Shown here: positions 1-9,315 of the stretch, piece after piece
Position numbering within the stretch: position 1 is the stretch's first letter
Layout: each line of letters begins with the position of its first letter
DNA from: Clavulina sp. PMI_390
Taxonomy: Eukaryota > Basidiomycota > Agaricomycetes > Cantharellales > Hydnaceae
DNA: 24,881 bases
Direction of reading: 5' to 3'
NCBI GenBank assembly: GCA_015039315.1
Contig: WIDE01000007.1
Span: 722,925-747,805 of the forward strand
Program-made: the position numbers and the translations under genes
The notes under the pieces: generated by a model
Seen by the model: the letters and a program-made list of their open reading frames with translations, nothing else
Databases searched by the model: none
What the model was told of the DNA's origin: nothing

Positions 1-211
1 GTCGGCAACTCCGTGGGAGGACACGCGGCTCATACGTCTTGTTCTCCAAGTGCTTGACGCCAGCCCAAATATGCGTTTCCAGTGTACTTGGGGGGACCTA
101 TTTGTTAATGGCCTCACTCATGAGCAGCACGATAAATATGCGCACCGGATATTGCCTCTGTCAACCTCCCGCGGAGAATCTTCTTCGCACGAGGACCAAG
201 CAATGATCTGA
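1..211 (+). CDS. F-box-family protein, C-terminal end (partial)
   Basis: An open frame runs from base 2 to a TGA at 209-211 and gives the last 69 residues of a protein that begins left of the window. It has no F-box itself, but its end aligns clearly with the C-terminus of the complete F-box protein at 10961-12433: both share a G-L-T-H-x-Q-H-(D/E)-K-Y-A-H-R-(I/L)-L-P block, an LDA-P-(N/S)-(M/L)-R motif before it, and a SHED-x-x-MI end. The identity is roughly half, so these are diverged paralogues in opposite orientation about 11 kb apart. The substrate-receptor role of an SCF ubiquitin ligase is inferred from the paralogue only; the F-box half of this copy cannot be seen. Confidence 0.8.
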   Translation, partial: SATPWEDTRLIRLVLQVLDASPNMRFQCTWGDLFVNGLTHEQHDKYAHRILPLSTSRGESSSHEDQAMI

Positions 212-837
212 AATGGTCCAGAGGCAAGTATAGCTATCGAAGCACCGTGACTACAGCCCAACTATGCTCATCTGACGTCTCTTCTTTATTATCAGGCGTC
301 GCCACACTAATATCCACTAGCCAGTGTGGCCATGCGGTCCTGGTCCCACTGCTAGAGCGCGCTCATTCCGGAGATGGTGATGGCTGACATTAGTCTTCCG
401 GTGAGAGAGATGCTGCCGGGGTCCATGGATTGTCGTACAATGAGCCTTTCATCTCGCCATCGGGGTGGGGGAGCCTCTCCGCTCATGAACCAACGGACGC
501 AGACGAGAGAGGCGGGTCCGTCAATCACGCCGGAAGTCTCACGCCAGATATAGAAAGCTGTGGCGCGTCTGACGCGAAGTACTGATCGTATGTCGAACTC
601 CTTTACCAAGAAAAGCCATCGCCTCGCGCAGACTGGCTTCGGCCAGGAGGGTGGGGAGCGGCAGCCTCTCGAGGGGGGGGGGGGGGGGTGACGAATCGAA
701 TGGTCCTGTCCAACTCGGGGGAAATTTTCTGTGTTGGTACTACCGATGCTATAATTCGACCATAGTATCATCTTTCTCGGGACCCCGTGCCTAGCAGGGT
801 GGTTGTTCGTGGCTCTACGCCAAGCCAAAGAAGCGCA
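212..837. other. Intergenic region, no gene seen
   Basis: This is the spacer between the F-box gene end and the small gene starting at 838. Open frames here are short, lack family signals and show no splice structure that extends them. It should hold the 3' UTR of the left gene and the promoter of the right one. A run of 16 G lies at 673-688. Confidence 0.5.
673..688 (+). repeat. Homopolymer run of 16 G
   Basis: Sixteen consecutive G on the + strand, 150 bp upstream of the ATG of the small gene at 838. The length may be imprecise because such runs are prone to sequencing error. Confidence 0.9.
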
Positions 838-1479
838 ATGTTTGGTTTGTACACAACGCGCGACGACTTCCCCGCACTTCCAGTCTCACTGTTGTTCAAG
901 CGAAAAATGCAGGTAAGGCGCGTTGAAGCTGTCATATTTACTTATTCTGATGTCACAATAGTCTCAAGGCCAGAAAGCTCACGCTCAGTACCATGATATC
1001 TTCGAGAGGATCGAAGATCGACACCGTCCCAAGGGGGAGCGCAAGCTAGAAGGCGAGTTCACTTCGCTTAATGATCTCAACGAGCCAGGTAATGACACAG
1101 TGTACTAAAGATGAACTTCCCGGGGGGTTTGACGACGGGGTACGTGAAGATGATGGTGCTACGGCCGTGCCGATCGACGCGTCTCAGAATAACGGTGAGG
1201 ATGGTAACAACGCGGGAAAGAAGAGGCCTTCCAGGATCGAGAAGCTCAAGGTGGGCCCGTTAATCTCACCCAGCCTCGTATGCATAACGTAGCTGACCAT
1301 GCCTCGGGCCCCGTTAGAACGCTCTCAGGCTCGGCCGCAAGCACGACGGGCTGCCCAAGCCCTCGGCCAGGGAGGCTCAAGAAGACGCCAAGAACCTGGA
1401 AAAGCCGAAGGGCCGCAACAACATTCATGATGCGGGCTCCGGCGCCATTGGCCAGATTGGATTGGCTAACAACTTCTGA
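838..1479 (+). CDS. Small conserved-looking protein of unknown function, four exons
   Basis: Proposed exons are 838-912, 962-1088, 1150-1250 and 1318-1479, giving 154 residues. All introns are GT..AG (49, 61 and 67 bp), and phases match throughout. The second intron has a perfect TACTAA branch motif close to its donor, and the third has a GCTGAC. The unspliced second intron carries an in-frame stop, so splicing there is needed. ATG 838 is the first ATG after an in-frame stop at 763-765. The product is hydrophilic and charged: an N-terminal stretch with FKRKMQ, a middle FTSLNDLNEP, an Asn/Gly/Asp-rich part, a basic KKRPSRIEKLK, and the end GSGAIGQIGLANNF. I see no signal peptide, membrane segment or known domain, and I do not recognise the family. 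An alternative second-intron acceptor further left would make a 22 bp intron, which is unlikely. Confidence 0.55.
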
Positions 1480-1702
1480 CCGGGGGGATCGATCTCATGT
1501 AGCCCTGGTCCGCAACTCAAATCCCCACTCAGCTATGAAGAAAGCGACCGTCATACAGCACAACCATAACCATCACCATCCATCACCGCACTCGTAGCAC
1601 AGTCGAAGTAGTAATATCATATACAACAGGGAGCCTATAATGCACAGAGGCGTTGACGTACGAATGTTGAATAGGTTTTAAGCAGTCCAAGGGAGGAGCA
1701 GT

Positions 1703-3121
1703 TCAGCCGCTGGCACCACAAATAGACAGATCCTTCATTTCCTGCAGTGCCTGTTCGACCTGCCAGAACGCACAGACAAGTTCTTGTCAGCGCGAAAGTG
1801 TAATGGACCGAACATGAGGCCGCGTACCTGCGCATCCAACTGTCCCGCGGCATACTCATCACGAACATTATCAGGGAAGTAACGCTGTACCCCACCCAGC
1901 TTCTCATAACCCTCCTCTGCAAACTTGGCTTGCAGCCTGACCATCGCCTCAAAGCTGGGATCGTAAAAGGGTATCCGGAGATCGATAAATTGTGGAAGTT
2001 CTGAGACGAGTTGTTCGTTGAGAATTTGGAAGATTTCTGTGGCTTCTTCAAGTTCTCGTTCAGCCTGGATGACACCATAGATCATCACGTCAATCAAAAT
2101 CGGGGGTGGGTTAACATTGCCCTGACACGTACAATGGTAGCTTTTGTCGGATCTTCTGATGCCTTCCCTTCCAACTTCCGTGCCTTGCTCCTTGCGGCAT
2201 CAAAGTCGAGGAGCTAGAGATGGGTTGAATAGTTGATCTCAACCTCTGACGTCAGTGCCTTTAGATAAAGGACAACGCACTTTCTTGTTTCGCTTCTCAA
2301 TCTGTCCATTGATGGCTGGGAAGTATGAGACCATCTTGCCAGCTGGTTCCAGCACGGTCGTTCGGAACGTTTGATCCTGCGCGAGATGAGAGAGGGAGGA
2401 GCAAGTACTACAATCAGAAATCGGCGCATTGACAGCAAGTCACGAGGCGAAAACAGACATACCAGCGTCCCCGTGGTAGTTGCGTCTAGCTCTTCGGTTG
2501 ATCGTCTGTAAGCCGAAGCTGCCATAGCGCCATCTGACGTCCGATCAGAAGCGGTGTAGAAGGTGTCGATCGTTTCGGCCATCTTGACCTGGTTAGCTGC
2601 CATCGCTGGAAAACAGCAGCGTGTTCGGCGTTGAGAATTAAGATGAACGAGTGGTAGGTAGTGGCGGGACGAACCTCGCATGCCGTCTAAGAACTGCTTG
2701 GCATCCTTCTGGAGCGCATTGGCCTCCTTCTCGAATCTAGGTAGTATTCGTCATTAGAGATACAGGTTAATGTTATGGATGAATATATGAAAGGAAAATA
2801 TGACCACATACGCCTTGAATTTGGCTGTTTCGTCTGCAAAGTCTCGATCTTCCGTTCGCTCGATTTGACCCGTCTTTTGCATTAACTATAACATGTAGAG
2901 CAGTGTTAGGGCTGGTATTACGGTCCACATGTATTCAAATAATGCTTACCGTGGTCCCCGCCCGATTCACACTCTTCTTAAACCTATCAAGTTGCGCCGC
3001 AGCATGAGTGTACGATCATCGCAGTCAAGTAGCAGGAGTGAGCTTCACGAACCCGGACCTGTTCGATAGAGGTCATTATTACGATAGCATACACATCTAC
3101 AGAATACTCTTACCAACTCAT
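1703..3121 (-). CDS. RVS161: BAR-domain adaptor protein RVS161/HOB3
   Basis: Nine exons, read right to left: 3114-3121, 2950-2983, 2812-2885, 2675-2736, 2463-2605, 2281-2376, 2133-2213, 1828-2064, 1703-1759. They total 792 nt and 263 residues, close to the 265 of yeast Rvs161. Every intron is GT..AG and the phases agree. The product is nearly all BAR domain, with family blocks such as KTGQIERTEDRDFADETAKF, ALQKDAKQFLDGMRAM, QVKMAETIDTFY, SDRTSDGAMA, GKMVSYFPAING, ILNEQLVSELPQFIDLRIPF, YEKLGGVQRYF and an end near EMKDLSICG. In yeasts this protein pairs with Rvs167 to bend membrane at endocytic sites and supports actin organisation and cell fusion. The first coding exon is only eight bases (ATG AGT TG), joined to a Phe-Lys-Lys start. 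No SH3 domain is present, as expected for the Rvs161 type and unlike Rvs167. Confidence 0.93.
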
Positions 3122-5748
3122 GGCGAAGAATCGAAGATAAGCCTGATAAATGAGAAAGCGCCCGAGGAGTGGAAGGAGATCGGCGAGAGAAGATGAGACA
3201 CGTGACCTGGACACAGCCACCAGGGAAAGCACGAAACAGAACGAAACACGATGTTGAACCACCCAATTCACCACATGGACGATAATCACATGTAGTTGTC
3301 TCCGCCTTTCATGTGCACAATAGTTGTTGGTTGCCTATGATACCTGCTGTCTCAGATTTTCTCTTCCATCAGAAACATTGTAAATGTCTCCTGACGGCTG
3401 CCTTCGTCCTCGTGTTTAGCGTCCGTCAACTGTGTGTCGGTTGTGGAGCCGTGATAATATCTCCAGCTTTTTCATGAAAGGCCTATCAATGGATTTGCCC
3501 TGTGCGCTTGCTTTTTGTTCCCTTCATCTCCTCACACGAGTCAATTTCGTACGTAGTAGAGGTGGAGCGAGTCTTTTTTTCGCTATTGGGATCTGCCCAA
3601 CAGCGCGCGGCGAGCGAAATCCCGAATGTCGCGACGACTCACGGGCAGAGCAAGCAACAGGCGTGATGCCACACGACGGATGGCGCCATGTCATTCCCCA
3701 TGAGTGGCGCATCTGAGACGCGTGTCCCACAACGATCTAGCCCTTTTTTGATGTTGTTGCAGTTGGATCTCTGGCGGGTGACGTGGTGGAGGTGGTGCCT
3801 GCCTGTTACAGCTCGTGTGGCTGTATCATGGTAGCATTTCCGGCTATCTGCGCTGTTGCGTCTCATGTCGGGGGAGCGCTCTCTCTATCTACTAGCGCTC
3901 AGCAACAAAACCTCCGTGTTGTGGCCGCGTCTTGGCGGATCCTGACCGCAACACTTTTTTACAGATGCGCATATGTATGCGTTTCTCTGCGGGCAAATCC
4001 CGTTTTTTCTGGCATTTTGTTTTTATTTTACCCTCTCTCGGTGTCAATGACACGCGGGTCCGGTAGCTTAACCGCCATATGGAAACGCTAGGATAGCAAT
4101 TCAGTCATTATCCCTTTGCGAAAAGGGCCAACTCGAGCTTTTCTGTTTTTTCGGGCTCGATTGATCGCGAAGTCTCGATGAAGCTCCCGCTCGCTCGCCC
4201 GCCGTCTCATCTCAACGCAACGCGACGCCTTTTGGCCTGGGGATGATCGAAACGCAATTAGCTTCTCCTTTCTTACGTTACTTCGTCTTCTATTTTGCCC
4301 TGGTGAATCAGTTGTCGTGGAAGCTTTCGACCACCGAACCTGCATGCTTACTTTCTAGGTAGTCATAGTGTTTGCCATGATGGGTCCGTCGTCATAGTCG
4401 CTGGCGTCGGTCGAGCGGTCGGTCGTTGAGGAATTATGGTGTCCCTTGACTCATAATACCAATAATCACCGTAACGAGCCAAGAGCCAAGATGGCCCCAC
4501 GTACAAGTACCGCGATTGATGTTACCGTACCCACAGCGTCGTGGACGTCCCTAGATTTCGCCTTTATTTTTCTCTTTTTAGCGAATTCCATCATGATGGA
4601 CCGGTTTCACGAAACATGTCGACGATCTCCATAGCGGAGCAGCTCGACGCGAAATGCAGAGAAAGAAAGGCGGGGAAGATCAACTATTATTTTGCGAGAG
4701 CGCACTACGCTTAACGTATAGGGAGAGGATATCCAAAAAACAAGACGTAGAAGCACAACCATTATAATACAGTTTTTGGTTTGAGAACACAAGGGTGGGA
4801 GGAGGTGCGGGACCGCCAGTAAATGATGAATAATAATGAAAGCCGAAGATATTAAAAGAGTATTATGAGGAAAAGATGTAGTGGGAGGGATAGATTAGCT
4901 AAGGGGTTTAGCGGGAGTTAAGGTAGGGCCATGGTGTGTGAATAAGGATACAGGCACAACAGAGACCGCGGAATGTCCGATGATGAGCAGGGTTGACAGT
5001 GAAGAGAGGAAGGGGCGGAGACAAAACACAGAAGCAGGAGTACTGAATGCAAGAAGTAGTCCGTGGTGTGAGTGGAGCGGGCAGGGGGAGTGCTGAAACA
5101 CGAGACGACAAGACGAATGAGCGAGGGAGCCAAAACAAGATAAATGGCTTGTTCCAAAACGAGTGAGAAGTGTTAAGCGCATGCATGAGGGATGAGAGAG
5201 ACTGATTCAAATGAGCGTTGGTGGGTCAGTTCTGAGAGTAAATGAGCGTGGGGTTGTTGGTAGAGAGGACAAAAGAGAAGAAGGGAAACAATTGAAATGA
5301 ATGGATGATGATGTAGAGATAGGAGAAAACGGGCAACCCGCTTCGTCATCCGATGATGATGACAAGTGGCTGCGTTGTGTGCGCCCCAGGGACTGCCCGC
5401 CGGCAGGGTCGACCTTTCCGCGCCCGCGCCCGCGTGGCATGATGTCAAGCTTCCGTCCGAACGGAGGGAGAGGGGAAAAGGGTAGACGCGTCGGTTAACG
5501 TGATAGATGATAGGGTCGAGGCAATTTCCAAATTGCTACTACGATCGCGAGTGCGGGTGCGCGCGCAGGAAAGGAAGCAAGGGGAGTAGGGGCGAGCGGC
5601 CTGCGGAACATCCGCGACGTGACCTGGGCTGACTGAGCGAAAACAGGAGAGGAGGGTAGGGGGAGCGGGTCATCCGAGGCACCATCGCAGTCGCCCGCGC
5701 AGTGCGCGGACGGGCAGCTTGATGCCGGTCCACGTCTCACTCGTCAGC
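3122..5748. other. Long region without a convincing gene
   Basis: About 2.6 kb between the start of the BAR gene and the stop of the DUF6593-like gene, both on the minus strand. Open frames are short, overlap on both strands and show no domain or splice continuity. The right part must carry the 3' UTR of the DUF6593-like gene; the left part carries the BAR gene promoter. From about 4780 to 5320 the + strand is strongly purine-rich, so the minus strand is CT-rich. A minus-strand start near 5438 (MPRGRGRGKVDPAGG, followed by a Ser/Asp run) looks superficially gene-like, but I found no following exons. A small GNRA-type hairpin is at 4112-4127. Confidence 0.45.
4112..4127 (+). other. Six-bp hairpin with GCGA tetraloop
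   Basis: CCCTTT at 4112-4117 pairs exactly with AAAGGG at 4122-4127 around GCGA, which fits the GNRA tetraloop pattern. It lies in the gene-free region with no other RNA-gene signs, so its function is unknown and chance is possible. Confidence 0.35.
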
Positions 5749-7576
5749 TCAGATCACAAGTGCGGCATCACGCAAGGCCTGTGCGGTGGATGCGCGGGCA
5801 AACTTGCGATCCCGGGACTCGAGCACGGCGCCCCATCCCCAGGTTGCCTTGCTCCTCGGCTCGTTATCGTCAAATACCATTTCCGGGACGTCAAGCGGGG
5901 GACGGTTGATGAGTGTCGCTGTGTCGTCATCAACTTCGACCTTGGAAGATGCCGACGTAGAGGCTCGGGGGGGTTGCTGGTCCTGGGCGGAAGGGAGGTC
6001 GGAAGGCAGCTGGGCAGGAGTGGGTAGGGGAGTGGAGGTGAGAGTGCTGCTGCTGTGCGTTCGGCGCATACGACGACGGGGTGGGGCGCTCAGGCTCTGA
6101 GGGGGAGGTCGAGATTGGGTCGGGAGCATCAAAACTGACTTTGCCGACGGTGTTGGGGAAGGGCTGATAGAAGACCGAGGGGGAGCAGCAGGGGCCGAGA
6201 CGGCCCCGGTGCGAGGAGTCTTACTGCTGGAGGACGTGGCCAGGGATGGGCGCGGGTCGGCTTCTGAGATTGTTGCTTCGTCAGATGTACGTCTTGATGC
6301 ATCACCTTTCACAACAAGAGGTTCGAATTCCTGCGCCGCATCTTGCTCCCATCGGGGTAGCTCTAAGGCGAACCGCGACGATGGAACTCGAAGGGATTGT
6401 GAGGAAAATTGGGTGGTATTGGCAGGGGCAAGGAGGTTCGAGGAGGAAGGCTTCTTTGCTAGGGAAGACGCTGACGGCGCCGCCACCTCCCGCGCCTCTC
6501 GTGGGATTGATGATGACGTTGAAGGGGCAAAGTTGGTGCTTTTGGACGATGAGAGGGATCTTTTGGAGGGCGTGGGTGCGGAAGACGTCTGGGATGGATG
6601 GGAGCGCGTGAAACTCGGGAGTTTCGATACAGACGACTTTGACCTGAGCTTGGGCATTGATGCATGCTTCCTCAGGCTGAAGGATGACGAAGCCTTTGGT
6701 TCGACAGGGGCCTGGGAGCCGGTAGAGGGGGTGGTGAGGAGGAGAGAGGTGAGAACGAGCGAGTCTTGGAGGCTCTGCTCTGGAGTATTTTGCGGGGTCG
6801 ATCCAGAAGAAGAGTTTGATAATGTCCGAGATGTATGGTTGTAGATCTCAAGAGAAATCCCGGCGTCTGAGCTCAAGTGGAGTGATGCCAACAGGGCCCG
6901 CGTTGATGTGAAGCACTGCAAGACAGAAGAGGAAACCCATTTCGATTATTAGTTTTTCGGTCACACGTTGCATAACGAGATCGGCGGGGAGAGGGGGTGG
7001 GATGTCACCGATCACGTCGTGAAGCCCGCGTCACGTTCTAAAGAGAAGGGGACAACGTACCTGCCAACTGTGCGACGTTGACTTCTTCCATTTGAAGGGG
7101 TCCGCATATCCGGCTGAACGAAATTGTCGTTTGCTATTATTACATGACGACGGTTGAAGTGTGTTGGAGTTGTGCGGGCGGAACAATTGCGATTGTCAGT
7201 GAGCGCGCATCCTCAGGAACGATGCACAAGGCAGGGCAGAGCTTGGCGGGACGTACCTTCCGCGGAGGTTCGACGCAAAGAGCAGTTCTGTGGCCTCAAT
7301 CGGCGTCTTATCGCCTTCGAATAGCACAGAGACATCCGAGGTGGTGCACAAGCCTGTCGAGCTGTCGTAGACGGGCCGAGCCCATGACACGAGAGCGACT
7401 TGCTCGCCAGTAGAACGATTTAGAGTAGTCGTGCGCTTCTGGGGATTTGAGACGAAAGTGTAGAGGAGAGCATCATCCCCAGCGATTGAGTCGGACAGCG
7501 ATGCATCGAGGAGGGATGACTGTGGCGCAATGAGGCGCGCTCTCGGTGAGGGGGTAGAGTTGAGAAACGACTTCAT
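5749..7576 (-). CDS. DUF6593-like protein with long Ser/Pro-rich tail
   Basis: Exons, right to left: 7257-7576, 7061-7133 and 5749-6915, giving 519 residues, with GT..AG introns of 123 and 145 bp and matching phases. The N-terminal 170 or so residues resemble the basidiomycete DUF6593 domain: a YTF start, a G-E-Q-V-A-L-V-S-W strand, an R-x-F-R-S-A-G-Y-x-D-P-F-K-W-K block after the first intron, an ISLEIYNHTS strand and a closing LQDSLVLTSLLL strand. The domain's biochemical role is not known. The remaining roughly 330 residues are low-complexity, rich in Ser, Pro, Thr and Ala, and probably disordered; the last 25 residues (KFARASTAQALRDAA) return to a possible helix. No signal peptide or membrane span is visible. 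The acceptor of the second exon at the TAATAG boundary was chosen because the next AG would put the exon out of frame with the tail. The domain call is from memory of the pattern. Confidence 0.7.
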
Positions 7577-8347
7577 GTGCTCAAGTGCTCCAGGTAGCGA
7601 GGTAAGATAGAGACGAGGTCAGGACACTAAGAGCTAGATAAGGGCAGAGAGGGATGGTGCGGGCAGCACCAAAGCAGGTGAGGGAACGGAGGAAGAGGGG
7701 AGATGTGGTTGCAGCGGGGTGGAGGAGTGACACCCTTCGGCATATATACTTAGTATTATCCTGGGCGGTAATTCAGTCCAGGCGTGCTATTCAGTTCAGG
7801 GAGAGAGGGAGGCTCAGGAGAGGCGCCCATGCACATCCGCCCATGCCAACGTCACGGCAATGAAACACAAACAGATCTCGCCATTTCAATTGCAAAACAC
7901 ATCAGGAGCATCTCGTCTATACCTTTTTTGTTGTTCGGGCAAAGTGGTAATTACCACCGGCGCGTATGGATTGGATGACTCATTAATGTGAAACGTGAAA
8001 TTTTCTGTTTTGCCAGCTCAAACTCGCCTCGGGGCCAGTTCTGCGACTCGCTTCCGCTTCTCGCGAGCGAAGGCTGGCAGTGGGTGTGGAAGACACGAGA
8101 GAGACAGATGAGCGTAGGAAAGCACACGTTCTTTTTTGTCGACTCGGCTTCGTTGCCCGTGTGCGGACGAACGTCTTTGACACTGACAGTTTGAGACAGA
8201 TTCCTAATCAGGACGACCAAGTTCTTGGGAAGTGAGCGCTGCTGACAAAGCAAAGCCATCACGTGGGTGGCTGATTGCATTGCACATTGACTTCTTTCCA
8301 ACAACCAACACACTACGAAGAAACAAACAGACTATACACGAACCACG
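7577..8347. promoter_or_regulatory. Shared promoter region between DUF6593-like gene and CHZ1
   Basis: The two flanking genes diverge from this 771 bp stretch, so it should contain both promoters. A TATATA at 7743-7748 sits about 167 bp upstream of the minus-strand ATG and is a candidate TATA element, though far from the start codon. A CACGTG palindrome (E-box type) occurs near 8263, about 85 bp upstream of the CHZ1 ATG. No open frame with a protein-like signal is seen. Confidence 0.45.
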
Positions 8348-8887
8348 ATGGACAGCACTTCCGCGACCACAGCTCACCACACGTAAGTTGCGCGATCTGC
8401 TCATCTCGTCGCGTGTTCTCACGCGGCCTAATATGGCTAGTGATGACACCTCGATGGAGGTAACCGCCGACAAGCCCACTGTTGCCGACAAGGGCAAGGG
8501 CAAGGCCACTCACGACGAGAGCATGGAGGAAGACGAGGAAGAAGAAGAGGAAGACGATGATGACGAAGACGAAGAAGAGGAGGATGACGACGAAGAAGAG
8601 GAAGATGACGACGACGACGAGGTGCGTGTATAGACTGCGCGACGCGTCTCGATGCTCTGATTTTGACGCGTCAACCCCTTCTTCTCCTTCGAATCTTCTG
8701 CAATCTAACGCGTCTGACCGCCGCTATCGCGCCTCAGAGTGGCGAAAAGATCGATCCCAGTGCCATTCTCCCACGCACGCGTCGTGCCGCTGCCCAACGC
8801 ATCGACTACTCGTCCGAGGCCGCCCTTGCCAAAGCCGGTCTCACGCGCGCTGATCTCGAGAAAGAAGACGATGCCATGGAGTCCTGA
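8348..8887 (+). CDS. CHZ1: Histone H2A.Z-H2B chaperone CHZ1
   Basis: Proposed exons are 8348-8382, 8441-8621 and 8738-8887, giving 121 residues. The middle is a long Glu/Asp run (about residues 40-72) for binding basic histones, followed by the CHZ motif: K-I-D-P-S-A-I-L-P-R-x-R-R, then RIDYSSEAALAKAGLTRADL, as in yeast Chz1 and the HIRIP3 tail. Chz1 delivers H2A.Z-H2B dimers to the SWR1 remodeller in the nucleus. The second intron (GTGCGT..CTCAG, 116 bp) has a CTGAC branch site. The first intron (GTAAGT..GCTAG, 58 bp) has a near-perfect donor and a CCTAAT branch site. An alternative start at ATG 8433 lies inside that intron and is in frame (MASDDTSMEV), so an unspliced transcript would give a 112-residue form. 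Shorter than yeast Chz1 (153 residues), but the motif is complete. Confidence 0.85.
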
Positions 8888-9045
8888 GCTGCGGAGGCTG
8901 AATACTGCCGATACCATCGGCTCGCGGTCATCTTTCCTTTTTGTTGGTGTGTGTGGCTGTTTTATCATGTGCGGCTCGTTGATAATCCTCATTCATATCC
9001 TGACGATCCTCTCTCTTCATTCATTTTTTTCGTTCTCTTTTTAGC
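8888..9045. other. CHZ1 3' flank
   Basis: T-rich downstream sequence of CHZ1 with no coding signal; it probably holds the 3' UTR and polyadenylation region. Confidence 0.4.
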
Positions 9046-9315
9046 CTAGGGAGATGTGATTGATAGCCCAAAAATATGTTCCACTGTAGCGGACACGTAC
9101 CTACCGTGCCATAAACCCAGTAACTGTGTGCCTGTATCAGCCAAGACAATCCAATTGCTCGAACTATTTTTTTGCAACCTCGCCGTTCTCTTTGGCTCTC
9201 CTGCGGCGTGGTCTCCAATACTACCTGGTTTCAACTTGACGACACCATTTTTTCGTGATTTGCATAGAGTGGCCATCGACTCAAGATCATCGGCACCCTT
9301 CCTCAGTTTCTCCAT
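9046..9315 (-). CDS. Doubtful small gene or gene 3' end
   Basis: A minus-strand frame from ATG 9313-9315 starts MEKLRKGADDLESMATLCK, which looks helical and protein-like. It contains a plausible GTAGTA..ATACAG intron (9132-9224, 93 bp, with a TGAT branch site just before the acceptor). Removing it keeps the frame and continues TQLLGLWHG. A further intron just after this would end the protein at once. The piece may be the last exons of a gene whose earlier exons lie between 9316 and 9600, where a frame ending SSNKK and a GTTTGT donor would join in phase, but I found no start codon for that model. I do not recognise the product. It could be noncoding. Confidence 0.22.
   Translation of the reverse strand: MEKLRKGADDLESMATLCKSRKNGVVKLKPGSIGDHAAGEPKRTARLQKNSSSNWIVLADTGTQLLGLWHGRYVSATVEHIFGLSITSP

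Noticed and set aside
352..828. Minus-strand frame of 158 residues left of the small gene
   Set aside because: It depends on the G16 run for a proline tract and has no domain or splice support.
1089..1110. A 22 bp GT..AG segment as an intron in the small gene
   Set aside because: Too short; the 61 bp intron with a TACTAA branch site gives the same frame.
5173..5448. Minus-strand start MPRGRGRGKVDPAGG with Ser/Asp run as a first exon
   Set aside because: I found no downstream exon with matching phase or protein-like content; left as part of the gene-free region.
6310..6332. GGTTCGAATTCC, resembling a tRNA T-loop
   Set aside because: It lies inside the coding tail of the DUF6593-like gene and no acceptor, D or anticodon arms fit around it.
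6209..6844. Plus-strand open frame of 211 residues
   Set aside because: Antisense to the Ser-rich tail of the DUF6593-like gene; its Asp/Glu/Arg richness is a consequence of that composition.
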